A DNA stretch of 64,000 nt, from assembly GCA_049514215.1 (NCBI GenBank), contig JBEKVI010000011.1, positions 1 to 64,000 of the forward strand, given 5' to 3'. Made by a program: the position numbers and the translations under genes. Positions 52,013 to 59,895 of the stretch are shown piece after piece (within the stretch, counting starts at the first letter, position 1; each line of letters starts with the position of its first letter). The DNA comes from BOG-994 sp049514215 (GTDB taxonomy: Bacteria; Pseudomonadota; Gammaproteobacteria; Burkholderiales; Burkholderiaceae_D). Under the pieces are notes generated by a model that searched no databases, was not told where the DNA came from, and saw only the letters and a list, made by a program, of their open reading frames with translations.

Positions 52013-52861
52013 GTGCGCCTGACACCGGAGCTTAGCCACTGGATCACGGAGCAGCTCGCGCGCGGCTGCAATCCGGAAGACATGGTGCAGGCGCTTGTGA
52101 CCGTTGGGCACGACGAGCAATTTGCGCGTAGCGCCCTGTCGCAGGCGCCGCGCGATGCGGGCGACTCCCCAACGGCTACAGGGAACCTCGAGAGCCGCGG
52201 CACACCCCGACCCCTGGGTGAAGCTCTGGCCAAGGGAACCCATATCCTGCAGGCCGAAGGTCGCGATGTAAAGGTACTCATGCGCCTGACGCGGCCCGAG
52301 GTCTTGGTCTTGGGGAGCGTGCTCTCGGACGAGGAGTGCGATGCGCTCATCCAGGAGTCCAAGCCAAAACTAGAGCGCTCCCGAACCGTCGATCGGGCCA
52401 GCGGAGGCACCGAACTCAATGCCGCGCGGACCAGCGAGGGGACCTACTTCAATCATTCGGAGTCGGAGCTATTGCTGCGCATCAATCGGCGGATTGCCGC
52501 ACTGACGGCGTGGCCAATGGAATACGGAGAACCTCTCCAAATTCTGCACTACGGCATCGGCGCCGAATACCAACCGCACTATGACTACTTTGACCCAAGC
52601 GACCCCGGTACCAGTAAATTGACCGCCCAAGGCGGCCAGAGGGTCGCTACGCTCATCATCTACCTGAACGATCCGCAGCGCGGCGGCGCGACGCTTTTCC
52701 CGGACCTGGGCATCGAGATTGCGGCCGTCAAGGGAAACGCCGTGTTTTTCTCCTATGAGAGGCCTCATCCCGACACGCGCACGCTGCATGCCGGAACGCC
52801 AGTGCTCGAGGGAGAGAAATGGATCGCGACGCGCTGGCTGCGCGAGAGGGCTTATCGATAG
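52013..52861 (+). CDS. 2-oxoglutarate/Fe(II) oxygenase, prolyl 4-hydroxylase family
   Basis: 282 aa. The C-terminal P4H domain (about 95-280) has the iron triad His189, Asp191 (QPHYDYF) and His259 (TRTLHAGTP), and Lys269 for 2-oxoglutarate. Residues 1-45 form a small helical domain (ELSHWITEQLARG, EDMVQALVTVGHDEQFARSAL) of UBA-like pattern, followed by a 40-residue linker. Start is GTG 52013, 16 bp after rne, so cotranscription is likely. Bacterial members hydroxylate proline in proteins such as EF-Tu; the target here is unknown. Confidence 0.87.
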   Translation: MRLTPELSHWITEQLARGCNPEDMVQALVTVGHDEQFARSALSQAPRDAGDSPTATGNLESRGTPRPLGEALAKGTHILQAEGRDVKVLMRLTRPEVLVLGSVLSDEECDALIQESKPKLERSRTVDRASGGTELNAARTSEGTYFNHSESELLLRINRRIAALTAWPMEYGEPLQILHYGIGAEYQPHYDYFDPSDPGTSKLTAQGGQRVATLIIYLNDPQRGGATLFPDLGIEIAAVKGNAVFFSYERPHPDTRTLHAGTPVLEGEKWIATRWLRERAYR

Positions 52862-52939
52862 CATCGATGTGGTTAGCCAAACGCTGCAACGGAATCCTCG
52901 GCGCGCTATGATGCAAGAGAACCACCCTTAAAGAATGCC

Positions 52940-54046
52940 ATGAGTCATCGCGTTGTACCCATTGCCGATTTCCGTCGCCCGACGCTTAAACCGCGTCGAC
53001 CCGACGCAGAGCAGCACGTGCCTACGGGATTGCTTACGGACACCCGTGGGCGGCCGCTGCGCGACTTGCGCATCTCCGTGACCGATCGATGCAATTTCCG
53101 CTGCATCTACTGCATGCCGCGGGACGTGTTCGACAAAGATTATCCGTTTGCACCCCACTCGGCGTTGCTGACCTTCGAAGAACTGACGCGACTAACCCGG
53201 ATATTTGTGGCACATGGGGTGGAAAAGATTCGACTCACGGGGGGTGAGCCGCTCTTGCGCAAGGGGCTCGAACAACTAGTCTCCATGCTAGCCGAGCTTC
53301 GGACTCCCAACGGGGGGGAGTTAGACATTACGCTGACGACCAATGGCTCTTTGCTTGCGCGCAAGGCCCAGACATTAAAGGACGCGGGCTTAAAGCGCGT
53401 CACGGTCAGCCTTGATGCCCTCGACGAAGCGATCTTCCAGCGGATGAATGACGCCGATTTTCCGGTTCGCGATGTCCTAGAGGGCATCGAAGCCGCCGAG
53501 CGCGCCGGACTTAGCCCGGTGAAGATCAACATGGTCGTCAAGCGTGGCGTCAACGATCAAGAGATCGTTCCCATGGCGCGCTACTTCAGGCAAGCGGGTC
53601 AGGTGCTGCGGTTCATTGAATACATGGACGTGGGCAATTCCAACGGCTGGTGCCTCGACGACGTGGTACCCAGCGCCGAGGTGATTGCCCGAATCCAAGC
53701 CCACCACCCGCTTGTACCCATCGAGGCAAACTATCCCGGCGAGGTTGCGCAACGCTGGCGTTACACCGATGGCAAGGCTGAGTTGGGCGTGATCTCGAGC
53801 GTGACACAGGCATTCTGTCATTCTTGTAGCCGGGCCCGCCTGTCCACCGAGGGCCGGCTTTTCACCTGCCTTTTTTCCAGCGAGGGCACCGATCTGCGCG
53901 CTGCGCTACGCGATGGTTCGGCTGACGCTACGCTCTCCGATCTGATCGCAGCAGTCTGGACCAATCGCACCGACCGCTACTCGGAAATCCGTAGCGAACA
54001 CACCGAGGGCCTGAAAAAGGTCGAGATGTCCTACATCGGCGGCTGA
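52940..54046 (+). CDS. moaA: GTP 3',8-cyclase MoaA
   Basis: Radical-SAM enzyme that starts molybdenum cofactor synthesis. The 368 aa have the SAM cluster Cys51, Cys55 and Cys58 (CNFRCIYC), the C-terminal cluster in CHSCSRARLS with a third Cys in LFTCLFS, and end in Gly-Gly as MoaA needs for activity. It is about 30 residues longer at the N terminus than the E. coli protein. No other moa gene is in the window. Convergent with the FecR gene. Confidence 0.97.
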   Translation: MSHRVVPIADFRRPTLKPRRPDAEQHVPTGLLTDTRGRPLRDLRISVTDRCNFRCIYCMPRDVFDKDYPFAPHSALLTFEELTRLTRIFVAHGVEKIRLTGGEPLLRKGLEQLVSMLAELRTPNGGELDITLTTNGSLLARKAQTLKDAGLKRVTVSLDALDEAIFQRMNDADFPVRDVLEGIEAAERAGLSPVKINMVVKRGVNDQEIVPMARYFRQAGQVLRFIEYMDVGNSNGWCLDDVVPSAEVIARIQAHHPLVPIEANYPGEVAQRWRYTDGKAELGVISSVTQAFCHSCSRARLSTEGRLFTCLFSSEGTDLRAALRDGSADATLSDLIAAVWTNRTDRYSEIRSEHTEGLKKVEMSYIGG

Positions 54047-54105
54047 TGCAGGGCTGACCGTAGCGCTCCCGCCGCGCCCGGCCCCGCCGTCGCGGACGCA
54101 TAGGC

Positions 54106-55248
54106 TTAGTTGTTGTTGGTCTTCTTGGGAGGCACCTTGGGCACCGGTTTGGCCGGAACGGCCGGATGCTGCGCGTTCTGGGCCGGGGCTCCAGCCTGGG
54201 GACGTTGCAACAGGTGCTGCAGGAACGAGCCCTGTTGTGCGGGAGCCTTCTGCGCAGGGGCCGCGTTCTTGTTGGCAGCGGCATTGACCTGCGCTTTTTC
54301 CTTTTGATTTTGTGCCACGCCCGGTCGCGCAGTCTCACGCGTTTCTCGTTGCGAGGCATTGGGATGGGCGGCGGCAGGGCCCCCGCGCTTGAGTTCTTGG
54401 GTGTGCTGTTGGACCCGCTCGACACGGCGTTGTTCGAGTCCAGCGGCGATGCGCTGGCTCTTACCCACGAAAACCGCATCGTGCTTGCGCGGTACCTGAA
54501 AAAACGCAGGGACCTTGTCGAGGACCCGAGGCTGAGCCAGCCCCCGGTGATCGACGAAACCGGCTTTGCCCGGAGAGACTTCGACCGTTCCATGACTGTT
54601 TCCAATGGTCGTAGAACCTTCGTGGACGTTGTCATAGGTCCCGGCATCCACACCTGCGGTGCCCTCGGGAACATAAGCCGGCTCATGGTCCGTGCCGCGC
54701 ACGCCGATGGTCGCGCTGGGCGTGACCACCGAGTACTTGCGCGGGTAGGTCTTACCGATCCACCCCGTGATGGAGCGCATGCTCCCTTTCAGAAGTCCGA
54801 TGACGCTGACGTCACTCTCATCGCCGTTGGCCTGATACTTGGCGATGCGTAACTGGGTGTTGGGCCGCACCGCAATGAAACCGCCGTCAGCCATGTCGAG
54901 GTGAATCTCAGCGTTGTCGCCGGTCACGATCGCATCGCCTTCATAGAGTTGCTCACCAGCCACAGACTGGCGCGAGACTTTGTCGGGTCCAATGATGTGG
55001 ACTTGCCCATCAACGAGATTCACCTTAGCTGCGGGATTGCGCTGCGTTGCACCCTGGCCGTCGGCGCTCGACGCACTTCCCGATGCGGCGCCAGTCGCAG
55101 CGCCCTGCTGGGGACTACCGGTAGTCGCACTGGTCCCACTCGCGCCGGCGGCCTGGCCTGCGGGCGGCGTTTGAGCAAGTACCGCAAACGCGCACAGCAG
55201 TGCACAACCCAAGACGCAATAGCTAGCCTGCCTGATCCACTGGACCAT
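54106..55248 (-). CDS. FecR-domain periplasmic protein (orphan)
   Basis: 380 aa from ATG 55248, with GGAGGAAAG as Shine-Dalgarno. It has a signal peptide (CVLGCALLCAFAVLAQ), an Ala/Gly/Ser/Gln linker, then a FecR domain (about 75-215: VNLVDGQVHIIGPDK, GDNAEIHLDMADGGFIAVRP, VTPSATIGVRGTDHE). The last 130 residues are Ala/Gln/Pro/Lys-rich with KPVPKVPPKKTNNN at the end. No FecI-type sigma factor or TonB receptor is adjacent, and the protein lacks the FecR membrane helix after a cytoplasmic domain, so it is not a classical anti-sigma factor. Function unknown. Confidence 0.8.
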   Translation of the reverse strand: MVQWIRQASYCVLGCALLCAFAVLAQTPPAGQAAGASGTSATTGSPQQGAATGAASGSASSADGQGATQRNPAAKVNLVDGQVHIIGPDKVSRQSVAGEQLYEGDAIVTGDNAEIHLDMADGGFIAVRPNTQLRIAKYQANGDESDVSVIGLLKGSMRSITGWIGKTYPRKYSVVTPSATIGVRGTDHEPAYVPEGTAGVDAGTYDNVHEGSTTIGNSHGTVEVSPGKAGFVDHRGLAQPRVLDKVPAFFQVPRKHDAVFVGKSQRIAAGLEQRRVERVQQHTQELKRGGPAAAHPNASQRETRETARPGVAQNQKEKAQVNAAANKNAAPAQKAPAQQGSFLQHLLQRPQAGAPAQNAQHPAVPAKPVPKVPPKKTNNN

Positions 55249-55408
55249 CTTTCCTCCACTCAACGCATCGGTGGGCGTGGACCTGCGCGATGGCGTGCCT
55301 TCTTAGCAGACGCGGGACGCGCGTCGTTTTTCGATTCCCCTTATTCGTATCAGGATGTGGCGAACGGGTCAATGAAATCCCGCACATCCGGACGGCCGTC
55401 ATGCCGAT

Positions 55409-58012
55409 TCAGTAGGACGTGCCACCGCCGGGGGTAAAGTTTTCGAATTTGGTGTGGGCACCGATGAAGGTCAGGCGAAGTGATCCGATGGGTCCGTTGC
55501 GCTGCTTGCCAATGATGATCTCGGCCGTTCCCTTGTCCTGCGAGTCGGGGTTGTAGACCTCATCCCGATAGATGAACAAGATGACATCTGCATCCTGCTC
55601 GATCGCACCAGAGTTATGACTTACGACGCCGTCGGCCAGCCACGACTGAAGGCCCGGCACGGTTAAGTCGTACACCTCTTCCTCGCCGGCCGGATCGATG
55701 CGGACCACAGGATCCCAATGCAAGCCCTCTAGCGCGGCTTCAGATTCGATCTCACTTTCGGCCTGCGGTGCGAAGTCCCTCGCGTGCGCCCGGGCCGAGG
55801 CAGCGCCTGCTCGCATTGACTTTCCCTGGCTTGCCTGGGAGATCGAATCGCGCCATGGCGATCGCGGATGCGGATCGGATTCCAAGGCCGCGCCCGATTG
55901 GGTCATCGAGGATTCCGACAGCGCTGCAACGCGGGCAACCCTCTCGAGGAACAGATGCTGGGCCGCATCGCTTTGGACATCGACCACGTGCACGGCGCGC
56001 CCGTGCGTGTCGACGACCGTCGTTAGCCGGGCCAGTATTCCCAGTCGCATCAGCAGCGCCCCAACATCGCGCGCGAGAGGCAGGCTGTAGCAAGAAAATG
56101 AGATTCGTAGTCCGTTTTGACCCGAGGCGTCCCGTAGCCCCACGGTCCCGCCGGCGGCCCAGAGGTGGCCGACGAGGCGAGCGATTTGGTCATTGGTCAG
56201 CCGGAAAACCTGGCGCGGCAGTTCCTTCTCGTGGGGGCGTTGACCAAGCACGCCCAGATTTCTTAGCCATTGCTTGATCCCAGCGGGATGCCAACGCGAC
56301 CCATTTCCCGTGATGAGGACCTGGTGTCGATCACCCGCGCTTTGCGTCTTGCAAGTCGAACCGAAGGCAGCTACGGCTTCGCTTAGCGCACGGCAATTGG
56401 CTGCGTTCGTGCTGGAGTAGCGGATGGGCTGATGATGCTGGTGCAAGCCCGCGGCCATGAGATGTCCGAGCGCTGTCAAGGCGTGCTCCGTCCAGACTTC
56501 GGTTTCCTCGGGAGCCGGGATCCTGCGGGCTAGGCCGATCCGGACTCCTTGGCGCAACTCCTGGATTTTCGCCCAGCCCCGGTCAGACAGTAGCCGATGC
56601 TCGCCGGTAGCCCGGATCGTACGGCCACTGGCGAGCGAGACGCGAAAGATATTCCTTGTCCCTACACGCCACACCTTGTCCGAGCGCGCCGCGACTAACT
56701 CGCCTCGGTGGTTGACCGCCCAGACGTCGGGTTGCTCTCCCACCAGGTCTCGAATCGGAACCCGCCGGCCGTCGGTCAGATTGACCAGGGTATCGCCCGT
56801 GACACATTCGCGAAGATCGCTCATGACGGGACGCTTATTGGGCCGCTGCTCCAAACTGCGATTGAGCTGCGAGAGCGCGATAACGGGAACGTTAAGCTCT
56901 TTGGCCAGCGCTTTGAGAGACCGGGAGATCTCGGAAATCTCCGTCGCGCGATTCTCCCCGGCGCGGTTGGATGACATGAGCTGCAGATAATCGACGATGA
57001 TGAGGCCCAGCTTGCCACACTGACGCGAAAGCCGACGCGCCCGGGCACGCAATTCCAGGCTGTTCAATGCTGGCGTCTCGTCGATGTAGAGCTGCGCGTC
57101 CTGCATTTTTTGAATGGCGTGGGTCAGACGTGGCCAGTCGTCTTCAGCGAGCCGGCCGGTGCGCACCTTGTGCTGATCAAGCCGCCCCACTGAGCCTAGC
57201 ATCCGCATGGCCAGCTGCGTGCCACCCATTTCCATCGAGAAAACCGCCACCGGCAGGCCGTGTTCGATAGCGACGAATTCGCCGATGTTCAATGCGAAGG
57301 CCGTCTTTCCCATCGAGGGTCGGCCCGCAACGATGATCAGATCGCCCGGTTGCAGTCCCGAGGTCTTGCTATCCAGATCCGAAAAGCCACTGGGTACGCC
57401 CGTGATGTCGTTCGGATTTTCGCGATGATAAAGCTCGTCGATGCGCTCGACGACTTGTGTGAGCAGCGGCTGAATCTCAACGAAACCCTGTGATCCCCGC
57501 GCCCCCTCTTCAGCGATCGAGAAGACTTTGGATTCGGCCTCATCGAGGAGCGTACTGGTCTCTTTGCCCTGGGTGTTAAACGCCGATTCGGCAATCTCGT
57601 CGGCGATGGAGACGAGACGCCTGAGGATCGCGCGGTCACGCACGATCTCGGCATAACGCCGTATGTTCGCCGCAGACGGCGTGCTCTGCGCCAAGTCGTT
57701 CAGGTAGGGTAGCCCGCCCACCTCGTCGGCCTTGCCGGTCGACGACAGCGATTCGAAGACCGTAATGACATCAGCCGGATGCGCGCGCTCGATGAGTCGT
57801 TGCACGTGCTGGTAGATCAGACGGTGGTCGTAGCGGTAAAAATCCTCCTCGCGCAGACAGTCGGCAATCTTGTCGAAGGCCTGGTTGTCGAGGAGTAGAC
57901 CGCCCAAAACTGATTGTTCGGCCTCGATCGAATGGGGAGGGACACGCAGCGCCTCGAGCTCTGCGTCGCGACCGGCTGAGCGATCGCCCCGAAGTGGGAT
58001 TGGGGTATTCAT
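55409..58012 (-). CDS. dnaB: Replicative DNA helicase DnaB, interrupted by an in-frame intein
   Basis: Hexameric helicase that unwinds DNA at the fork. The 867-aa precursor from ATG 58012 (MNTPIPLRGDRSAG) carries the N-terminal domain, Walker A GRPSMGKTAF, Walker B IIVDYLQLM and the H4 region. After DLRE (residue 402) the reading frame continues into an intein of 398 aa, and DnaB resumes at SGAIEQDADVILF. Joined exteins give 469 aa with DLRESGAIEQDAD, the normal bacterial sequence (E. coli 471 aa). A longer reading upstream of ATG 58012 has no homology. It follows rpsF-priB-rpsR-rplI, with a terminator between rplI and dnaB. Confidence 0.98.
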   Translation of the reverse strand: MNTPIPLRGDRSAGRDAELEALRVPPHSIEAEQSVLGGLLLDNQAFDKIADCLREEDFYRYDHRLIYQHVQRLIERAHPADVITVFESLSSTGKADEVGGLPYLNDLAQSTPSAANIRRYAEIVRDRAILRRLVSIADEIAESAFNTQGKETSTLLDEAESKVFSIAEEGARGSQGFVEIQPLLTQVVERIDELYHRENPNDITGVPSGFSDLDSKTSGLQPGDLIIVAGRPSMGKTAFALNIGEFVAIEHGLPVAVFSMEMGGTQLAMRMLGSVGRLDQHKVRTGRLAEDDWPRLTHAIQKMQDAQLYIDETPALNSLELRARARRLSRQCGKLGLIIVDYLQLMSSNRAGENRATEISEISRSLKALAKELNVPVIALSQLNRSLEQRPNKRPVMSDLRECVTGDTLVNLTDGRRVPIRDLVGEQPDVWAVNHRGELVAARSDKVWRVGTRNIFRVSLASGRTIRATGEHRLLSDRGWAKIQELRQGVRIGLARRIPAPEETEVWTEHALTALGHLMAAGLHQHHQPIRYSSTNAANCRALSEAVAAFGSTCKTQSAGDRHQVLITGNGSRWHPAGIKQWLRNLGVLGQRPHEKELPRQVFRLTNDQIARLVGHLWAAGGTVGLRDASGQNGLRISFSCYSLPLARDVGALLMRLGILARLTTVVDTHGRAVHVVDVQSDAAQHLFLERVARVAALSESSMTQSGAALESDPHPRSPWRDSISQASQGKSMRAGAASARAHARDFAPQAESEIESEAALEGLHWDPVVRIDPAGEEEVYDLTVPGLQSWLADGVVSHNSGAIEQDADVILFIYRDEVYNPDSQDKGTAEIIIGKQRNGPIGSLRLTFIGAHTKFENFTPGGGTSY
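55613..56806 (-). mobile_element. DnaB intein with degenerate LAGLIDADG endonuclease domain
   Basis: Self-splicing protein element of 398 residues, Cys1 (CVTGDTLVNL, block A) to Asn398. Block B is RATGEHRLLSDRGW, with Thr-x-x-His. Block F is EEVYDLTVPGLQSWLADG and block G ends VVSHN, with the next extein residue Ser, so all splicing residues are present. The centre holds two relics of LAGLIDADG helices: LGHLMAAG (intein 113-120) and LVGHLWAAGG (211-220). In active relatives these read like LIGDG and LWATDG, so both acidic residues are gone. A Ser/Ala/Arg-rich linker follows. Splicing should work; homing should not. Confidence 0.95.
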
Positions 58013-58154
58013 GAGTCCGCCCACTATAGCCCAGGCGGAACGCACGGGCTGTGCAAAACAATGGGGACAACCGGAGGATAACCTGTGGAAGAAAGCGCAT
58101 TGAATGTGGCCGTCGGAGAGAAGGCCTGTTTCTGACGTTACGAAAGAGCGCGCT

Positions 58155-58185
58155 AAAGAAAAAGGCCAGCTCATAGGCTGGCCTT
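58155..58185 (-). terminator. Rho-independent terminator after rplI
   Basis: Perfect 9-bp stem AAGGCCAGC/GCTGGCCTT (58162-58185) with 6-base loop, followed on the minus strand by TTTTTCTTT. It closes the rpsF-priB-rpsR-rplI operon 24 bp after the rplI stop. Confidence 0.9.
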
Positions 58186-58209
58186 GTGTCCTAGAACATC
58201 AACTAAAGT

Positions 58210-58662
58210 TTACGTCGCGTCAGGTACCACTGACACTCCGATCTCTACGACAACGTCGGTGTGGAGCGCCACCGAGACCGGATGATCTCCGACCGTTTTC
58301 AACGGACCTTCGGGCAATCGGATTTGCGACTTCTCGACCACAAAACCCTTCTTACCCAGTTCCTCGGCAATGTCGAAATTGGTGACCGACCCGAAGAGTC
58401 GTCCGTCGACCCCGGCCTTGGCCGGAATCTGGAGTGCATAGCCGCTCAACTTTTCGCCCACGGCGTGCGCGGCCGCGAGCTTCTCGGCGGCGATCTTCTC
58501 AAGCTCGGCGCGACGGGCGGCAAATTCGGCGATATTCGCCTCTGTAGCACGACGAGCCTTGCGTTGGGGAATCAGGAAATTGCGCGCATACCCGTCCTTG
58601 ACTTTGACCACATCGCCCAGGTTTCCGAGGTTGACGACTTTCTCGAGCAGAATGATTTGCAT
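58210..58662 (-). CDS. rplI: 50S ribosomal protein L9
   Basis: 150 aa from ATG 58662 (MQIILLEKVVNLGNLGDVV), with GGGAGAAATCA as Shine-Dalgarno. It shows the L9 signature GDVVKVKDGYARNFLIP, the long connecting helix and the C-terminal domain with GRLFGSVT. Last gene of the rpsF operon. Confidence 0.98.
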   Translation of the reverse strand: MQIILLEKVVNLGNLGDVVKVKDGYARNFLIPQRKARRATEANIAEFAARRAELEKIAAEKLAAAHAVGEKLSGYALQIPAKAGVDGRLFGSVTNFDIAEELGKKGFVVEKSQIRLPEGPLKTVGDHPVSVALHTDVVVEIGVSVVPDAT

Positions 58663-58681
58663 TGATTTCTCCCGTCGTCGA

Positions 58682-58960
58682 TCAACCGTGCAGATCGGTA
58701 TACGGCAAGAGCGCAAGGTAGCGCGCGCGCTTGATGGCCGTATCGAGCTGGCGCTGGTAATGGGCTTTCGTGCCCGTAAGGCGAGCCGGCATGATTTTGC
58801 CGTTTTCTTGGATGAAGTCCTTTAGGGTCTCGACATCCTTGTAGTCGATTTGTTCGACGCCTGCAGCTGTAAACCGACAAAACTTCTTGCGCTTGAACAG
58901 AGGATTCTGCTGTGGGCGCTTGGTCTTGTCCTTATTACCAAATCTTCTTGGTGGTGGCAT
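58682..58960 (-). CDS. rpsR: 30S ribosomal protein S18
   Basis: 92 aa, start MPPPRRFGNKDKTKRP, conserved core DYKDVETLKDFI and ARLTGTKAHYQRQL, KRARYLALLPYTD at the end. The N-terminal residue after Met removal would be Pro, not the Ala/Ser that RimI acetylates in E. coli, a detail to note since rimI is present. Two bases after priB. Confidence 0.98.
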   Translation of the reverse strand: MPPPRRFGNKDKTKRPQQNPLFKRKKFCRFTAAGVEQIDYKDVETLKDFIQENGKIMPARLTGTKAHYQRQLDTAIKRARYLALLPYTDLHG

Positions 58961-58962
58961 GT

Positions 58963-59262
58963 TCAGTCCTCGTTTTCCAATTCAAATGCGGTGATGTGAT
59001 AGACGAAGCTCCGGCTATTGCGACTTCTCTTCGCCAAAAATCCGACAAACCGGTGTCGCCGTCCGAGTGGAGCCTGATTCAACGAGGCGGCGATCGAACC
59101 GATCGCCATGCCCCTGATCTCGAGTTCCACCTGGCGCGCCTGCTGCGCCTCGATCTGTGCGGATTGGTGCTGAAGCACGCATTCCGCGACTGGGATGCCG
59201 GCCGGTGTGTAGCGCAACACCTGACGCTCGATGATCTTCGCGCTCAACTGAAGCTGGTTCAC
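58963..59262 (-). CDS. priB: Primosomal replication protein N (PriB)
   Basis: Single-OB-fold DNA-binding protein for PriA-dependent restart of stalled forks. 99 aa with NQLQLSAKIIERQVLRYTPAG at the start (GTG start codon 59262), VAECVLQHQS and GFLAKRSRNSRSFVYHIT. Placed between rpsF and rpsR as in other beta- and gammaproteobacteria. Confidence 0.95.
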   Translation of the reverse strand: MNQLQLSAKIIERQVLRYTPAGIPVAECVLQHQSAQIEAQQARQVELEIRGMAIGSIAASLNQAPLGRRHRFVGFLAKRSRNSRSFVYHITAFELENED

Positions 59263-59293
59263 ACGCTACCGGCAATGCCCGCTCGAGCTTTCT

Positions 59294-59662
59294 CTAAGCG
59301 GCCGGTGCCTCGGACGTGGCGGCTTTACGCGCCTCTTCCTTGGCCACTTCCTTCATCATTGGCGAAGGCGCCGTATGCGCCTTCTTCTGCTGCACGGTGA
59401 GATGGCGTAGGACCGCATCGTTGAACTTGAAGCCATGTTCGAGTTCATCGAGCGTTTCCTGGTCGATCTCGATGTTCAGACAGACATAGTGGGCCTTGGC
59501 GATTTTCTGGATCTGGTAGGCCAATTGCCGACGCCCCCAGTCTTCGACTCGATGGACGTGCCCGTTTTTTCCGGTGACGAGCGTCTTATAGCGCTCGATC
59601 ATGGCTGGTACCTGCTCGCTCTGATCGGGATGGATGATCAGGACGATTTCATAGTGACGCAT
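59294..59662 (-). CDS. rpsF: 30S ribosomal protein S6
   Basis: 122 aa beginning MRHYEIVLIIHPDQSEQ, with conserved RVEDWGRRQLAYQIQK. The C-terminal tail is Lys/Glu/Ala-rich. Shine-Dalgarno AAGGAG before ATG 59662. First gene of the operon, preceded by a hairpin and a promoter. Confidence 0.98.
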   Translation of the reverse strand: MRHYEIVLIIHPDQSEQVPAMIERYKTLVTGKNGHVHRVEDWGRRQLAYQIQKIAKAHYVCLNIEIDQETLDELEHGFKFNDAVLRHLTVQQKKAHTAPSPMMKEVAKEEARKAATSEAPAA

Positions 59663-59685
59663 GCATTCTCCTTATGGATTGGTCA

Positions 59686-59713
59686 GCCGCCCAGGATGCA
59701 TACCTGGTGCGGC
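59686..59713 (-). promoter_or_regulatory. Leader hairpin upstream of rpsF (possible autoregulatory site)
   Basis: In the short rpsF leader the minus strand forms GCCGC-A-CCAGG, loop of 7, CCTGG-GCGGC: a 10-bp stem with one bulged A, ending 23 bases before the ATG. S6:S18 leaders are known in many bacteria; whether this one carries the binding motif I cannot establish. Confidence 0.55.
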
Positions 59714-59730
59714 AAGGATGTAAACCGGCG

Positions 59731-59760
59731 ATTATAGACACAATTGACATCAGCCGTCAA
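59731..59760 (-). promoter_or_regulatory. Sigma-70 promoter of rpsF-priB-rpsR-rplI
   Basis: On the minus strand, -35 TTGACG (59755-59760) and -10 TATAAT (59731-59736) are 18 bases apart. The likely start is near 59724, giving a leader of about 60 bases. Confidence 0.82.
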
Positions 59761-59895
59761 GAAAATCAAGGGCTTAGGCGTTGGCGCTCGTGCGAATGGC
59801 GCCTCGCATATTCGGGAACTTCGGGCAGCATCAGCCGTGGACGGGCCGCGGCGCAGTCGATGGCCAAATAGGCTGCAACTACTGGAGATGTCGGC

